64,000 nt of DNA, taken from the NCBI RefSeq assembly GCF_003056725.1, contig NZ_QBKZ01000015.1, forward strand, positions 154,760-218,759, in the 5' to 3' direction. The stretch is from Mangrovicoccus ximenensis. Lineage in GTDB: Bacteria; Pseudomonadota; Alphaproteobacteria; Rhodobacterales; Rhodobacteraceae. The notes below the pieces were generated by a model that saw only the letters and a program-made list of their open reading frames with translations, was not told the DNA's origin and ran no database searches. This document shows positions 45,129-55,030 of this stretch, in pieces; position 1 is the first letter of the stretch; each line of letters begins with the position of its first letter. The position numbers and the translations under genes are program-made.

Positions 45129-46628
45129 ATGTATTCCGATCTTCTCCACTCCTTGCCCGACGTTCTCGGGCTGGCCAATCTCGCCGCGATCGTCATAGGC
45201 GTGATCGCCGGCATCGTCGTCGGCGCCATGCCGGGGCTGAGCGCCACCATGGCGATCTCGGTCCTCGTGCCGTTCACCTTCGGCCTCGAGCCGCTCGTCG
45301 CGCTCGGCCTGATGGCAGGCATCTACAACGGCGCCATGTACGGCGGCGCGATCCCCGCCGTGCTGCTGCGCATTCCCGGAACGCCCGCGGCCGTCGCCAC
45401 CAGCTTCGACGGCTACCCGATGGCCCAGAAGGGCGAGGGGGGCTTCGCGCTCCAGGTCGCGGTTGTGTCCTCCTCGATCGGCGGCATTGCCTCGGCGCTC
45501 GCGCTGATGCTGCTGGCGCCGCCGCTGTCCAAGGTGACGCTGCTCTTCGGCCCGGCCGAGGTGTTCTGGGTCGCGGTCTTCGGCCTGTGCAGCATCATCT
45601 TCCTGCTCGGCGGCAACCCGGTGAAGGGCCTGGTCAGCGCCTGTTTCGGCGTCTTCGTCTCGGTGGTGGGCTCGGATCCGATCCTCGGCACCGACCGCTT
45701 CACCTTCGGCAAGCTCGAACTGCTCGACGGCGTCAACATCGTCATCCTGCTGGTCGGCCTCTACGCGCTGCCGCCGGTCATCGACCTGCTGGAAACGCCG
45801 CTGAAGACCGAGCAGAAATCCGGCAAGCTCGGCACCGAGCCGATCTGGAAGGCGCTGCCGCGCATGACGGGCTTCTGGATGACCTGGCTCCGCTCCTCGC
45901 TGATCGGCATCTGGATCGGCATCCTGCCGGGCGCCGGCGGCTCGATGGCGGCCTTCATGTCCTACAACGAGGCGCGCCGCGCGTCGAAGACCCCCGAGAC
46001 CTGGGGCAAGGGCGAGCCCGAGGGCGTCGCGGCGGCCGAGACCGCCAACAACGCCGACACCGCCTCGGCGCTGATCCCGGCGCTGACGCTGGGCATCCCG
46101 GGCACCGCGGTCGCCGCGGTCATGCTGGGCGGCCTGCTGATCCACGGCCTGCAGCCGGGTCCGATGCTGTTCCGCGACAATCCCGATGTCGTCTTCGGCT
46201 TCATGTGGCAGTTCCTGTTCGGCGCGATCCTGCTCGTGTTCCTCGGCGGTTCGCTGGCGACCAACAGCTTCGCGCGGCTGCTGAACCTGCCGCGGCCGCT
46301 GCTCGGCTCGGTGATCATCGTGCTGATGCTGATCGGCGTCTACTCGATCCACAGCCGGATGTTCGACGTCTACCTGATGCTCGGCTTCGGCGCGATCGGC
46401 TACGTGATGGACAAGCTGAAGTTCCCGCTGCCGCCGGTGGTGCTGGGCCTGATCCTCGGGGCCTTCGCCGAAGAGAACCTGCGCCTCGCGCTCAGGATCG
46501 GCCGCGGCGACTGGGGCGTGCTCTTCGCCAACACCACGAGCCTGATCCTCGTCGCGCTGACCGTGGCCGTCGTCGTCGGCCCGCTGGTCAAGCGCCGTCT
46601 CCAGGCCCGCAAGACCGACGCGTCCTGA
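45129..46628 (+). CDS. tctA: Tripartite tricarboxylate transporter large permease TctA
   Basis: 499 residues with about 12 TM segments. The two conserved loops are present: GAMPGLSATMAISVLVPFTF and ILPGAGGSMAAFMSYNEARR, plus GIYNGAMYGGAIPAVLLRIP and LTLGIPGTAVAAVMLGGLLI. Complete length. With TctC and TctB it forms a secondary, proton- or sodium-driven carboxylate importer. An amidohydrolase starts three bases after the stop and was probably the catabolic partner. Confidence 0.95.
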   Translation: MYSDLLHSLPDVLGLANLAAIVIGVIAGIVVGAMPGLSATMAISVLVPFTFGLEPLVALGLMAGIYNGAMYGGAIPAVLLRIPGTPAAVATSFDGYPMAQKGEGGFALQVAVVSSSIGGIASALALMLLAPPLSKVTLLFGPAEVFWVAVFGLCSIIFLLGGNPVKGLVSACFGVFVSVVGSDPILGTDRFTFGKLELLDGVNIVILLVGLYALPPVIDLLETPLKTEQKSGKLGTEPIWKALPRMTGFWMTWLRSSLIGIWIGILPGAGGSMAAFMSYNEARRASKTPETWGKGEPEGVAAAETANNADTASALIPALTLGIPGTAVAAVMLGGLLIHGLQPGPMLFRDNPDVVFGFMWQFLFGAILLVFLGGSLATNSFARLLNLPRPLLGSVIIVLMLIGVYSIHSRMFDVYLMLGFGAIGYVMDKLKFPLPPVVLGLILGAFAEENLRLALRIGRGDWGVLFANTTSLILVALTVAVVVGPLVKRRLQARKTDAS

Positions 46629-46631
46629 GCG

Positions 46632-47075
46632 ATGGCGGGAAGTCCGCATCCGACGGTCCGCGAGGACTGGCTGGCGCTCGGGCAGGAGGAGATCCTCCTG
46701 CCCGGGCAGCCGGTGCTTGACGCGCACCACCATCTCTGGGACCGGCCCGAGGGGCTCTATGGCTGCGCCGAGCTCGCCGCCGATGCCGCCTCCGGCCATG
46801 ACATCCGTGCCAGCCTCTATGTCCAGTGCCGCACCGGCTACCGCGAGGACGGCCCGGAAGAGATGAAGCCGCTGGGCGAGGTGGACACCATCCTCGCTTG
46901 GGGCAAGGACAGGCCGCACCATCCGGCGGGCATTGTCGGCTTCGCCGACCTGCAGCTCGGCCGCGGCGCGGCCCCGGTGCTCGACGCGCTGATCGCGGCG
47001 GGGCAGGGGCGCCTGCGAGGCATCCGCAACACCACCGCCTACCATCCCGATCCGGCGCTGCGTTCCAATCCGCGC
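46632..47075 (+). pseudogene. Amidohydrolase-2 (lactonase-like) N-terminal fragment
   Basis: About 148 residues of a TIM-barrel amidohydrolase of the type VLDAHHHLWDRPEGLYG (metal HxH), DIRASLYVQCRTGYREDGPE, HPAGIVGFADLQLGRGAAPV, GRLRGIRNTTAYHPDP. Homology ends at SNPRPG near 47070 and the sequence passes into an RND membrane-fusion protein. The C-terminal half with the remaining metal ligands is lost. It sits three bases after tctA, so the transported carboxylate or lactone was likely its substrate. Confidence 0.8.
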
Positions 47076-47811
47076 CCGGGCCCGCGCCAACCTGCGCGCC
47101 GCCGAGGTCCAGCTCGGCTATGCCGAGATCCGCGCGCCGATTTCCGGGCGGACCGGGAGGGCGCTGGTCACCGAGGGCGCGCTGGTCGCCGCCCAGGGCG
47201 AGGTGCTGACCACGATCCAGCAGCTCGACACGGTCTATGCCGACATGCAGCAGCCGGTTTCCGAGCTTCTGGAGCTGCGCCGCGCGCTGGCCTCCGGCCA
47301 GCTGAACGAGGTCGCGCCCGGCGCGGCGGAGGTGTCGCTCCGGCTCGATGACGGCGCGCTCTATCCGCATCGCGGCCAGCTGATGTTCTCCGAGGCGGCG
47401 GTCGAACGCTCCAGCGGCCAGGTCACGCTGCGCGCCGCCTTCCCGAACCCCGACGGCACGCTGCTGCCCGGCATGTATGTCCGCGTCTCGGTCGAGCAGG
47501 CGGTGCGCGAGGACGCGATCCGGCTGCCGGAACAGGCGCTGCGCCGCGATGCCTCCGGCAAGGTGCAGGTGATGCTGGTCAATGGCGAGTGCGTGGCGGA
47601 GCCGCGCCCGGTCACCCCCGGCCCCGTCGCGGAGAACCGCGTGACCGTCGAGGAGGGGCTGGCGCCGGGCGACATGGTGATCGTCGACGGTTTCCAGAAG
47701 ATCGGCCCCGGCGCGCCGGTCGCCCCGGTCTGCTGGAGCGATCCCGCCGGCGACAAGGGGCCGCCCGAGGCCTGCATCCTGCGCCTCGGCGCCCAGGCTC
47801 CGGCGGAGTGA
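47076..47811 (+). pseudogene. RND efflux membrane-fusion protein (AcrA/HlyD type), C-terminal half
   Basis: About 244 residues beginning inside the hairpin/lipoyl part: RANLRAAEVQLGYAEIRAPI, SGRTGRALVTEGALVAAQGE, then the beta-barrel and membrane-proximal domains (LTTIQQLDTVYADMQQPVSE, VTLRAAFPNPDGTLLPGMYV, EGLAPGDMVIVDGFQKIGPG). The signal peptide and first half are missing, replaced by the amidohydrolase fragment. It precedes the RND pump by seven bases, the normal order. Confidence 0.88.
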
Positions 47812-47818
47812 GCGCATC

Positions 47819-50800
47819 ATGGCACGGTTCTTCATCGACAACCCGGTCCTGGCCTGGGTCTTCGCGATCTTCATCACCATCGCCGGGCTGCTGTCGCTGC
47901 CGCAGCTGCCGGTCGCGCAATATCCGGATGTCGCGCCGCCGCAGGTGACGATCTCCACCCGCTTCGCCGGGGCGTCGCCCGAGGATCTCTACCGGCAGGT
48001 CACCCAGCCGATCGAGGAGGAGCTGAACGGCATCGCCGGGCTCCTTTATTTCGAGTCGACCTCCGACACGACCGGCTCGGTCACCATCACCGTCACCTTC
48101 GCCTCGGGCACGCCGATATCGCAGGCGGTGGTCGACACGCAGAACCGGCTGAGGCGGGTGGAATCCTCGCTGCCGCCGCAGGTCCAGCAGGAAGGCCTGC
48201 TGGTCGAGGAGGCCGGCAGCAGCTACCTGTTGTTCGTGTCGCTCTCGGCGGCGCCGGAAACCGGGCTCGACACGGTCGCGCTCGCCGATTTCGCGACCCG
48301 CAACCTGATGAACGAGATCCGCCGCGTGCCGGGCGTCGGCAAGGCGCAGCTGTTCTCGGCCGAGCGCGCCATGCGGGTCTGGATCGACCCGGCCAGGCTG
48401 GTCGGGCTCGACCTGTCGGTCACCGACATCACCGCCGCCATCGCCGAGCAGAACGCGCAGGTCTCGGCCGGCTCGGTCGGCACGGATCCGGCGCCCGCAG
48501 GCCAGCAGGTGCAGGCGACGCTGCTCGTCACCGGGCAGCTCCGCACGCCGGAGGAATTCGGCCGGATCGTGCTGCGCGCCCGCGACGACGGCGCGCTGGT
48601 GCGGCTCAGCGACGTGGCGCGGATCGAGATCGACGCCGAATACTATTCCTTCCGCTCCTACCTGAACGGCCAGGAGGCGGCGCAGATCGGCGTCCAGCTC
48701 TCGCCGACCGGCAATGCGCTGGAAACCGCCGAAGGGGTGCGCGCGCTGCTCGACCGGCTGTCGGAGACCTTCCCCGAAGGCGTCAGCCATTCGATCCCCT
48801 ATGACACCACGCCCTTCGTCTCGGCCTCGATCGAGAAGGTGCTGCACACGCTGCTGGAAGCCGTGGCGCTGGTCTTCGTGGTGATGCTGATCTTCCTGCA
48901 GAGTTTCCGCTACACGCTGATCCCGATGCTGGTGGTGCCGATCGCGCTGGCCGGCACGCTGGCGGTGATGCTCTTCGCGGGCTTCTCGATCAACGTGCTG
49001 ACCATGTTCGCGATGATCCTCGCCATCGGCATCCTGGTCGACGACGCCATCGTGGTGGTGGAGAATGTCGAGCGGATCATGTCCGAGGAGGGCCTGTCGC
49101 CGAAGGCCGCCGCAAAGAAGGCGATGGACCAGATCTCGGGCGCCATCGTCGGCATCACCCTGGCGCTGATGGCGGTCTTCGTGCCGCTCGCGTTCTTCCC
49201 CGGCTCGGTCGGGATCATCTACCAGCAGTTCTCGCTGACCATGGTGGTGTCGATCGCCTTCTCGGCCTTCCTCGCCCTGTCGCTGACCCCCGCGCTCTGC
49301 GCGAGCTTCCTCAAGCCCGTGGAAAAGGGCCATGGCCATGCGAAATCCGGCCCGGCCGGCTGGTTCAACCGCAATTTCGACCGGGCCTCGCGCGGCTATT
49401 CGGGGCTGGTCTCCGGACTGGTGCGGCGTGCCGGGCGGATGATGCTGATCTATCTGGCGCTGGTCGCGGGGCTCGGCTGGGCCTATCTGCGCCTGCCGCC
49501 GGCCTTCCTGCCGCAGGAGGACCAGGGCTATCTGATCGCCAGCCTTCAGGGTCCGCCCGAAGCCACGTCGTTCCGCATGCGCGAGGTGACCAAGCAGGCC
49601 GAAGGCTTCGCGCTCGGCAGCCCCGGCGTGGCCGACATGGTGACGATCCAAGGCTTCTCCTTCTCTGGGCAGGGGCCGAATGCGGCGATCAGCTTCGTGA
49701 CGCTCGAGGACTGGTCCGAGCGCGAGAGCCCCGATCTGGCGGCGGGCGCGATGGCCGGGCGCCTTTCGGGACAGCTGTTCTCGATCCGCGACGCCTTCGC
49801 CTTCGCGATCTCGCCGCCCCCCATTGCCGGGCTCGGCACCGGAGCGGGCTTCGCCTTCCGGCTGCAGGACCGCGCGGGACAAGGCAATGCCGCGCTCCAG
49901 GAGGCCGCCGGGCAGATCATGGCGGCGGGCGCCGAAAGCCCGGTGCTCGGCCAGATGTACATCGAGGGGCTGGAGCCGGGGCCGCAGCTGAACCTGCGGG
50001 TCGACCGCGAGAAGGCCAATGCCTTCGGCGTCACCTTCGGCGAGATCAACCGCACGATCTCGGTCGCGCTCGGCTCGGGCTATGTCAACGACTTCCCCAA
50101 TGACGGCAAGATGCAGAGCGTCATCGTCCAGGCGGAACCGGCGGCGCGGGCGAGCCTGGCCGAGGTGATGAAGCTCAACGTGCGCAACGTGCAGGGGGGC
50201 ATGGTGCCGCTGTCCTCCTTCGCCAGTGCCGAATGGGGCTACGGCCCGGCGCAGATCGTCGGCTATAACGGCTATCCCGCGATCCGGATCAACGGCGAGG
50301 CGGCGCCCGGGCATTCCTCGGGCGAGGCGCTGGCCGAGATGGAGCGCATCGCCGCCGGTCTGCCTGCAGGCTTCGCCTATGAATGGACCGGCCAGTCGCT
50401 GCAGGAGGTCGAGAGCGGCAGCCAGGCACCGATCCTGATCGGGCTGTCGGTGCTCTTCGTCTTCCTCTGCCTCGCCGGGCTCTACGGCAGCTGGTCGATC
50501 CCCTTCGCGGTGATGCTGATCGTGCCGATGGGCGCCATCGGCGCGGTGGCCGCGGCAAGCTGGGCCGGGCTGGCGAATGACGTGTTCTTCACCGTCGGGC
50601 TGATCACCATCGTCGGGCTCTCGGCCAAGAACGCCATCCTGATCGTCGAGGTCGCCAAGGACCTGATGGAGCAGGGGCAGGGCCTGATCGAGGCCACGGC
50701 CGAGGCCTGCCGGCTGCGCTTCCGCCCGATCCTGATGACCTCGCTGGCCTTCACCATGGGCGTGGTGCCGATGGCGGTGGCCACGGGCCCCTCGGCGGCG

Positions 50801-51073
50801 AGCCAGAACGCGATCGGCATCAACGTGGTCGGCGGCATGATCTCGGCGACGGTGCTGGGCGTGCTCTTTGCGCCGGTCTTCTTCGTCTTCGTGATGCGGC
50901 TGGCCGGCGCCCGCCGCAGGCCGGCGGAGCCTGCGGCGGCGGAGCCCGAGTCAAAGCCTCCGACAGACCCGCGGCGGTTCAGAACGCCCTTGGATGATCT
51001 TCACAGAACTGGAAATTGCGCTGCCGCGCCGAAACTCCGCAAGCCGCTGACATGGCCGAATTCCATGAAATAA
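47819..51073 (+). CDS. RND multidrug efflux pump (AcrB/HAE1 type)
   Basis: 1084 residues with two repeats of TM plus large periplasmic loops. The N-terminal MARFFIDNPVLAWVFAIFI, proton-relay acids in TM4 (AIGILVDDAIVVVENVERIM) and Lys in TM10 (VGLSAKNAILIVEVAKDLM) are present, so the pump itself looks functional. Homology ends at about residue 1045 (FVMRLAGARRR); the last 40 residues are atypical and may be read-through past a further junction near 50955. Its fusion-protein partner is truncated and no outer-membrane factor is nearby, so assembly of a tripartite pump from this locus is doubtful. Confidence 0.93.
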   Translation: MARFFIDNPVLAWVFAIFITIAGLLSLPQLPVAQYPDVAPPQVTISTRFAGASPEDLYRQVTQPIEEELNGIAGLLYFESTSDTTGSVTITVTFASGTPISQAVVDTQNRLRRVESSLPPQVQQEGLLVEEAGSSYLLFVSLSAAPETGLDTVALADFATRNLMNEIRRVPGVGKAQLFSAERAMRVWIDPARLVGLDLSVTDITAAIAEQNAQVSAGSVGTDPAPAGQQVQATLLVTGQLRTPEEFGRIVLRARDDGALVRLSDVARIEIDAEYYSFRSYLNGQEAAQIGVQLSPTGNALETAEGVRALLDRLSETFPEGVSHSIPYDTTPFVSASIEKVLHTLLEAVALVFVVMLIFLQSFRYTLIPMLVVPIALAGTLAVMLFAGFSINVLTMFAMILAIGILVDDAIVVVENVERIMSEEGLSPKAAAKKAMDQISGAIVGITLALMAVFVPLAFFPGSVGIIYQQFSLTMVVSIAFSAFLALSLTPALCASFLKPVEKGHGHAKSGPAGWFNRNFDRASRGYSGLVSGLVRRAGRMMLIYLALVAGLGWAYLRLPPAFLPQEDQGYLIASLQGPPEATSFRMREVTKQAEGFALGSPGVADMVTIQGFSFSGQGPNAAISFVTLEDWSERESPDLAAGAMAGRLSGQLFSIRDAFAFAISPPPIAGLGTGAGFAFRLQDRAGQGNAALQEAAGQIMAAGAESPVLGQMYIEGLEPGPQLNLRVDREKANAFGVTFGEINRTISVALGSGYVNDFPNDGKMQSVIVQAEPAARASLAEVMKLNVRNVQGGMVPLSSFASAEWGYGPAQIVGYNGYPAIRINGEAAPGHSSGEALAEMERIAAGLPAGFAYEWTGQSLQEVESGSQAPILIGLSVLFVFLCLAGLYGSWSIPFAVMLIVPMGAIGAVAAASWAGLANDVFFTVGLITIVGLSAKNAILIVEVAKDLMEQGQGLIEATAEACRLRFRPILMTSLAFTMGVVPMAVATGPSAASQNAIGINVVGGMISATVLGVLFAPVFFVFVMRLAGARRRPAEPAAAEPESKPPTDPRRFRTPLDDLHRTGNCAAAPKLRKPLTWPNSMK

Positions 51074-51314
51074 CGCATTAATTTCAAAACCATGGCATGG
51101 TTGCGCAACTGGAGCGCAATACCCGCCGCCATGCCATCCCGAAGGCCCTGCCGGCGCCGCGCCCGGGACCGCCTGTCTCCGCGAAACGCCCCGGATCTGC
51201 TTCTCGCCGACAATTGCCGGGATGGAGATGCGGCCAGTGCGCCGCTTCATTTCATGCCCCGCCTTGCGCGCAGTCGGCCCGGGACCGGCGGCGGCTTGCG
51301 CAGTCCGGGGAGAT

Positions 51315-51340
51315 GCGGGCCGGCCCGGAAGCCGGCCCGC
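51315..51340 (-). terminator. Hairpin downstream of the DUF1127 gene
   Basis: GCGGGCCGGC (51315-51324), loop CCGGAA, GCCGGCCCGC (51331-51340): a perfect 10-bp stem six bases beyond the DUF1127 stop. There is no T-run on either strand, so it is a terminator-like or mRNA-stabilising structure. Confidence 0.5.
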
Positions 51341-51346
51341 AGGGTG

Positions 51347-51571
51347 TCACCACATATGCTCCCGGATCCGGGGCCGGTCGCGGTCTTCCGGCAGTCCGAT
51401 GTCCCGCCGCAGATGCGCGGGCAAATCGGCGATGTCGCGCCGGATCATCGGGGCGCGGACCAGCCCGGCGATCGCGGCGAACACGAAGCGCCACGAGCCG
51501 TGCTCGGCGATGAGTGCGTCGATGGACACGGGAAGCGGCGCAGGCGCGCCGAAAACGTCTTGCTTGATCAT
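51347..51571 (-). CDS. DUF1127 (YjiS-like) small protein
   Basis: 74-76 residues. The C-terminal DIADLPAHLRRDIGLPEDRD is the YjiS/DUF1127 motif (Arg-rich, RRDIGL), found in small alphaproteobacterial RNA-binding or stress proteins. The N-terminal part (APLPVSIDALIAEHGSWRFV) is specific to longer members. Start is the ATG at 51571 or one two codons earlier. Stands alone with a hairpin just after the stop. Confidence 0.75.
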   Translation of the reverse strand: MIKQDVFGAPAPLPVSIDALIAEHGSWRFVFAAIAGLVRAPMIRRDIADLPAHLRRDIGLPEDRDRPRIREHMW

Positions 51572-51739
51572 GGTCATTGCGGAGTCCCGCCCGTGTCGCC
51601 ACGGAATGCGGGCCTTTCCTTTCGGTTGCTTTGGTTGTGGAAAGATCAGCCGCAGGATCGCCGGACCGGGCGGAACGCGCCGGTTGGGTGGTCTTGATGC
51701 TGATCGGAGAAACGAGGGGCCGGGGCCGGATCAGGCAGG

Positions 51740-51823
51740 TTATGCCTGTCGGTACGATCCCTTGCAGCCGCCAACGGCAAGCCAGAGGGTGGTCTGACGC
51801 GGCATGCGCTTGATCGCTGTCAT
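51740..51823 (-). CDS. Possible microprotein, 27 aa
   Basis: An ATG at 51823 with an excellent GAGGAGGA eight bases upstream starts MTAIKRMPRQTTLWLAVGG, ending GCKGSYRQA and TAA at 51740. Basic with a short hydrophobic centre. No family recognised. The strong ribosome site is the only real support; it could also be the start of a truncated gene. Confidence 0.35.
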   Translation of the reverse strand: MTAIKRMPRQTTLWLAVGGCKGSYRQA

Positions 51824-52206
51824 GAAACGTCCTCCTCTGCTGGCTGTGACGGACAGCACGGCCTTAGCCGGGTTTTCCACATTCGCAAAACGAAAAACGC
51901 GCCACAGCCGCAGCGCTGCGGCTCCGGCGACACAGCGCAGGGCCTATCAGCCTGTGTGCAAACGGAAACTCCGGACACTCGATGTCGCCTGCAAGCATCC
52001 GGCGAACGCTGCGGCGTGCTGCATTTCCCGGCAACCGCTCCGGCGCGCTCCGCTAGCGGGGCATCCGCGGCAAGGCTCCCGGGGGCAGCACTTGGCCAGA
52101 GTGTTCCCGGCCGCCGGGCGGAATAGCGGATCGCTGCCCGGCGAACGGGCAGCGATCCCGGCACGGGGGGCCTCCCCTCCCCCCGGCCGGTCCTGTCGCC
52201 GCAGCC
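51824..52206. other. Gene-free stretch before the lldD 3' end
   Basis: About 380 bases upstream of the microprotein and downstream of the hydroxyacid oxidase. Apart from the microprotein's upstream region and the hairpin at 52128-52158 I see no gene, repeat or RNA. Confidence 0.5.
52128..52158 (-). terminator. Long hairpin downstream of the alpha-hydroxyacid oxidase
   Basis: GGATCGCTGCCCG (52128-52140), loop GCGAA, CGGGCAGCGATCC (52146-52158): a perfect 13-bp stem about 50 bases beyond the stop. On the minus strand it is followed by GCTATTCC, not a T-run, so it may need Rho or act as a stabiliser. Confidence 0.55.
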
Positions 52207-53352
52207 TCAGCGAAACCGCAGGTTCCCCGGGTTCAGCTCGCCCACCGAGCGGGCGCCCATCAGCCGCATGCCGCGCTCGAGCTCGGCCTTCATCAGCGTC
52301 AGCGCGCGTTCGACCCCCGGCTGGCCCGCGGCCGCGAGCGGATAGAGGTAGAACCGGCCGCCGCCGACCGCCTTGGCGCCGAGGCTCAGCGCTTTCAGCA
52401 CATGTGTACCGCGCTGAATCCCCGAGTCCATGATGACGTCGATGCGGTCCCCGACGGCATCGACGATTTCCTTCAGCTGGTCGAAGGGCGCGCGCGACCC
52501 GTCGAGCTGGCGGCCGCCATGGTTCGACAGGATGATGCCGGTGCAGCCGATCTCCACCGCGCGCTTGGCGTCTTCGACCGACATGATGCCCTTGAGGCAG
52601 AACTGCCCGTCCCAGTCGCGCACCATTTCGGCGACGTCGTCCCAGTCCATCGAGGGATCGAGCATCTCGGTGAAATAGCGGCCGATCGACAGCGCGCCGC
52701 CGCCCATGTCGATATGCGCGTCGAGCTGCGGTAGGCTGAATTTCTCGTGGGTGACGTAGTTGATCCCCCAGGCCGGCTTCATCGCGAATTGCGCCATGCC
52801 CCCCAGCGTCAGGCGGAACGGAATCGAGAAGCCGGTGCGCAGGTCGCGCTCGCGGTTGCCGCCGGTGATCGAATCGACCGTCAGCATCATCACGTCGATG
52901 CCCGACTCCTTGGCGGTCTGCATCATCGCCTTGTTCAGGCCGCGGTCCTTGTGGAAGTAGAACTGGTAGCATTGCGGCGTGTCGTACTGCTTGCGCAGTT
53001 CGGCCATGCTGGTGGTCCCCAGCGACGACACCCCGAACATCGTGCCGAATTTCGAGGCCGCCGCCGCCACCGCGCGCTCGCCGTCATGGTGGAACAGCCG
53101 CTGCAGCGCGGTCGGCGAGCAGTAGATCGGCAGCGCCAGCTTCTGCCCCATCACCGTCACCGACAGGTCGATATCCTTCACCCCGGTCAGCACCGACGGC
53201 ACCAGGTCGCAGGCTTCGAAGCTTTCCGAGTTCCGGCGGTAGGTGACTTCGTCATCCGCCGCGCCGTCGATGTAGTTGAAGATCGGCCCCGGCAGGCGCT
53301 GCTTCGCCAGGCGCCGGAAATCGTGGAAGTTGTGGCAATCGCTCAGACGCAT
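52207..53352 (-). CDS. lldD: FMN-dependent alpha-hydroxyacid oxidase/dehydrogenase (LldD type)
   Basis: 381 residues of the FMN-dependent L-lactate/glycolate/mandelate oxidising family. Key segments: PGPIFNYIDGAADDEVTYRR, PIYCSPTALQRLFHHDGERA, VDSITGGNRERDLRTGF, catalytic His/Arg in ILSNHGGRQLDGSRAP, and FMN-phosphate loop VIMDSGIQRGTHVLKALSLG. Length as for LldD. L-lactate is the likeliest substrate but glycolate or mandelate cannot be excluded. Single gene with its own upstream region carrying a GntR-like inverted repeat. Confidence 0.9.
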   Translation of the reverse strand: MRLSDCHNFHDFRRLAKQRLPGPIFNYIDGAADDEVTYRRNSESFEACDLVPSVLTGVKDIDLSVTVMGQKLALPIYCSPTALQRLFHHDGERAVAAAASKFGTMFGVSSLGTTSMAELRKQYDTPQCYQFYFHKDRGLNKAMMQTAKESGIDVMMLTVDSITGGNRERDLRTGFSIPFRLTLGGMAQFAMKPAWGINYVTHEKFSLPQLDAHIDMGGGALSIGRYFTEMLDPSMDWDDVAEMVRDWDGQFCLKGIMSVEDAKRAVEIGCTGIILSNHGGRQLDGSRAPFDQLKEIVDAVGDRIDVIMDSGIQRGTHVLKALSLGAKAVGGGRFYLYPLAAAGQPGVERALTLMKAELERGMRLMGARSVGELNPGNLRFR

Positions 53353-53419
53353 GGGCTCCTCCCGCCCCGCAGGGCTCCTGTCCAGTTCCTGTCGGCAGGG
53401 TTAGACTCATTTTCCATGT

Positions 53420-53450
53420 CTGGTCAATCATTCTTGCCAATTCTGGCCAT
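53420..53450. promoter_or_regulatory. Candidate GntR/FCD operator upstream of lldD
   Basis: CTGGTCAATCATTCTTGCCA contains TGG-T-CAA and TTGCCA as imperfect inverted arms, followed by AATTCTGGCCA. It lies 70-95 bases before the lldD ATG. GntR-FCD regulators (LldR/FadR) bind short inverted repeats of this kind. Weak evidence. Confidence 0.3.
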
Positions 53451-53562
53451 TTCATCGCGATGTGCCGCCCGCCGGAAACTGCCACATCCCAGTTAAAACA
53501 ACACGTTAATGGATCACTGGATCATTCATGGCCCTCCGCCCGGCGCGACGCCGAACGGGAAC

Positions 53563-55030
53563 ATGTCCATGACAACCACGACCACCACGGTGACCGCCCA
53601 GTCCTGGAACAACATCGCCATGACCGGCGGCTCGCCATGCACCCAGACCGATCCCAGCCAGACCTCGGCGATCAAGAACGTCAAAGGCAACACCGTCACC
53701 CCCGGCACGGGGCGGCTGGGCCGGCACGGGGGAGCACCGACGGCGCCGGGACGACGACCAATTTCTGCGAGGCGATCGTGAACGGCAATCTGGTGGCCGA
53801 TGTCGCCGAGCGCCGATCGAGCCGGGACCACCTGCTGCATCGCCTCCCATACCGGGACGAGCTCGGGGCCGTTCCGCGGCTCGCCCGCCTCGACCGGCAA
53901 CGAGCAGTCCGCTGCCAGTGCGGTGTCCGGCGGCGCCCATGCCGGCGAGCTTCGCACCGGGCCGGGCAACGACACGGTCAGCTTCGGCGGCAGCACCGCG
54001 GATCTCGAGGAGGGCGACGACTGGATCCACGGCAGCAACGGCAACGATGCGCTCAGCGGCGGCGACGGGGCAAGCTATCGCCATGGCGGGACCGGCTCGG
54101 ACGTCTTCCAGATCGTCGACGAGAACGACATACCCATGCCTTCGGCGGCACCTCGAGCTGGGATGCCGGCACAGTGTGCTTCCCGACTTACGCGACGAGC
54201 CAGGCGGCACCAGTTTCGCCGGCACGTTCGACGCGTCCGCCTCGGCGCTGAACGTGACCCTCCGGGGCGGCGGCCAAGACATGATCTTCGGCGGCGCGGG
54301 CGACGACCCGTTCCATAGCGAAGGCGGCAATGACCTGATCGACGCCGGAAGCCGCGACAGCACGGTGTTTCCGGACGGCGTCCCCGGAAGCGACACGGCC
54401 GCGGGCAGCGACGGCCATGACGTGCTGTCGCTCTCGGGCAGCGGCGCAGGCACCGGCGGCTTCGACATCCTCTTCTGCGGCGACGGCGCGGGCACGGCCC
54501 CAAATGAAAGGACTGGCCAGAGCGCCGGGGTCACCGGCTTCGAAGGAATCGCCGGCTCTGCCAATGCCGATGTCATCGGCTCCGGCGCCACCACCTCGGG
54601 CGTCACGGTCCGGAGCGGCGCAGGCCGGGGCACGATCACCGGCGGACCGGGCGGCGACGTTCTGGGCGGCAGGTCGGGCGGCGACCGGATCACCGGCGGC
54701 GCGGAGGCCGACATTTTCGTGGTCAGCCCGCAGACGGCAGCGACACGCTGACCGATCTCGACGTCTCGGCGCTGCGCATCGCGGGCGGCGACCCGCTGGT
54801 CGGCAATGATGTGACCGTCGGCGATGACGGATCGGAGCAATGCCGTTCCCGGCTTCTCTTGCGGCGAGACGGTCACGTTGATGGGTGCCACCCCCGGCCA
54901 AGCCAGCAGCCAGACGTGGGCGCTGCGCATTCCCTGCGCCAGCCGCGGCACGCCGATCCTCGGCGCCCCCGGGCGGTGGAGGCCCTGCGCCCCGGCGATC
55001 CCGTGATCGCGCGGGACCGCAAAGCCCGCG
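53563..55030 (+). pseudogene. RTX/Hint-domain (hemolysin-type Ca-binding) protein, multiply frameshifted
   Basis: ATG at 53563 begins MSMTTTTTTVTAQSWNNIAM. Homology to Rhodobacteraceae RTX-Hint proteins then hops between frames: GTTTNFCEAIVNGNLVADVA, FRGSPASTGNEQS, GNDTVSFGGSTADLEEGDDW, IHGSNGNDALSGGDG, GGTGSDVFQIVDENDIP, AFGGTSSWDAGTV, FAGTFDASASALNVT, FGGAGDDPFHSEGGNDLID, GGPGGDVLGGRSGGDRITGG, and lastly the Hint start CASRGTPIL plus VEALRPGDPVIARD. At least four frameshifts are needed. The Hint domain is cut at about 55030. A secreted calcium-binding protein in decay. Confidence 0.75.

Noticed and set aside
50950..51100. Possible LysR N-terminus on the minus strand (LMRYFMEFG...SFGAAAQF)
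   Set aside because: The match is short, then hits a stop, and the helix-turn-helix core is not recognisable.
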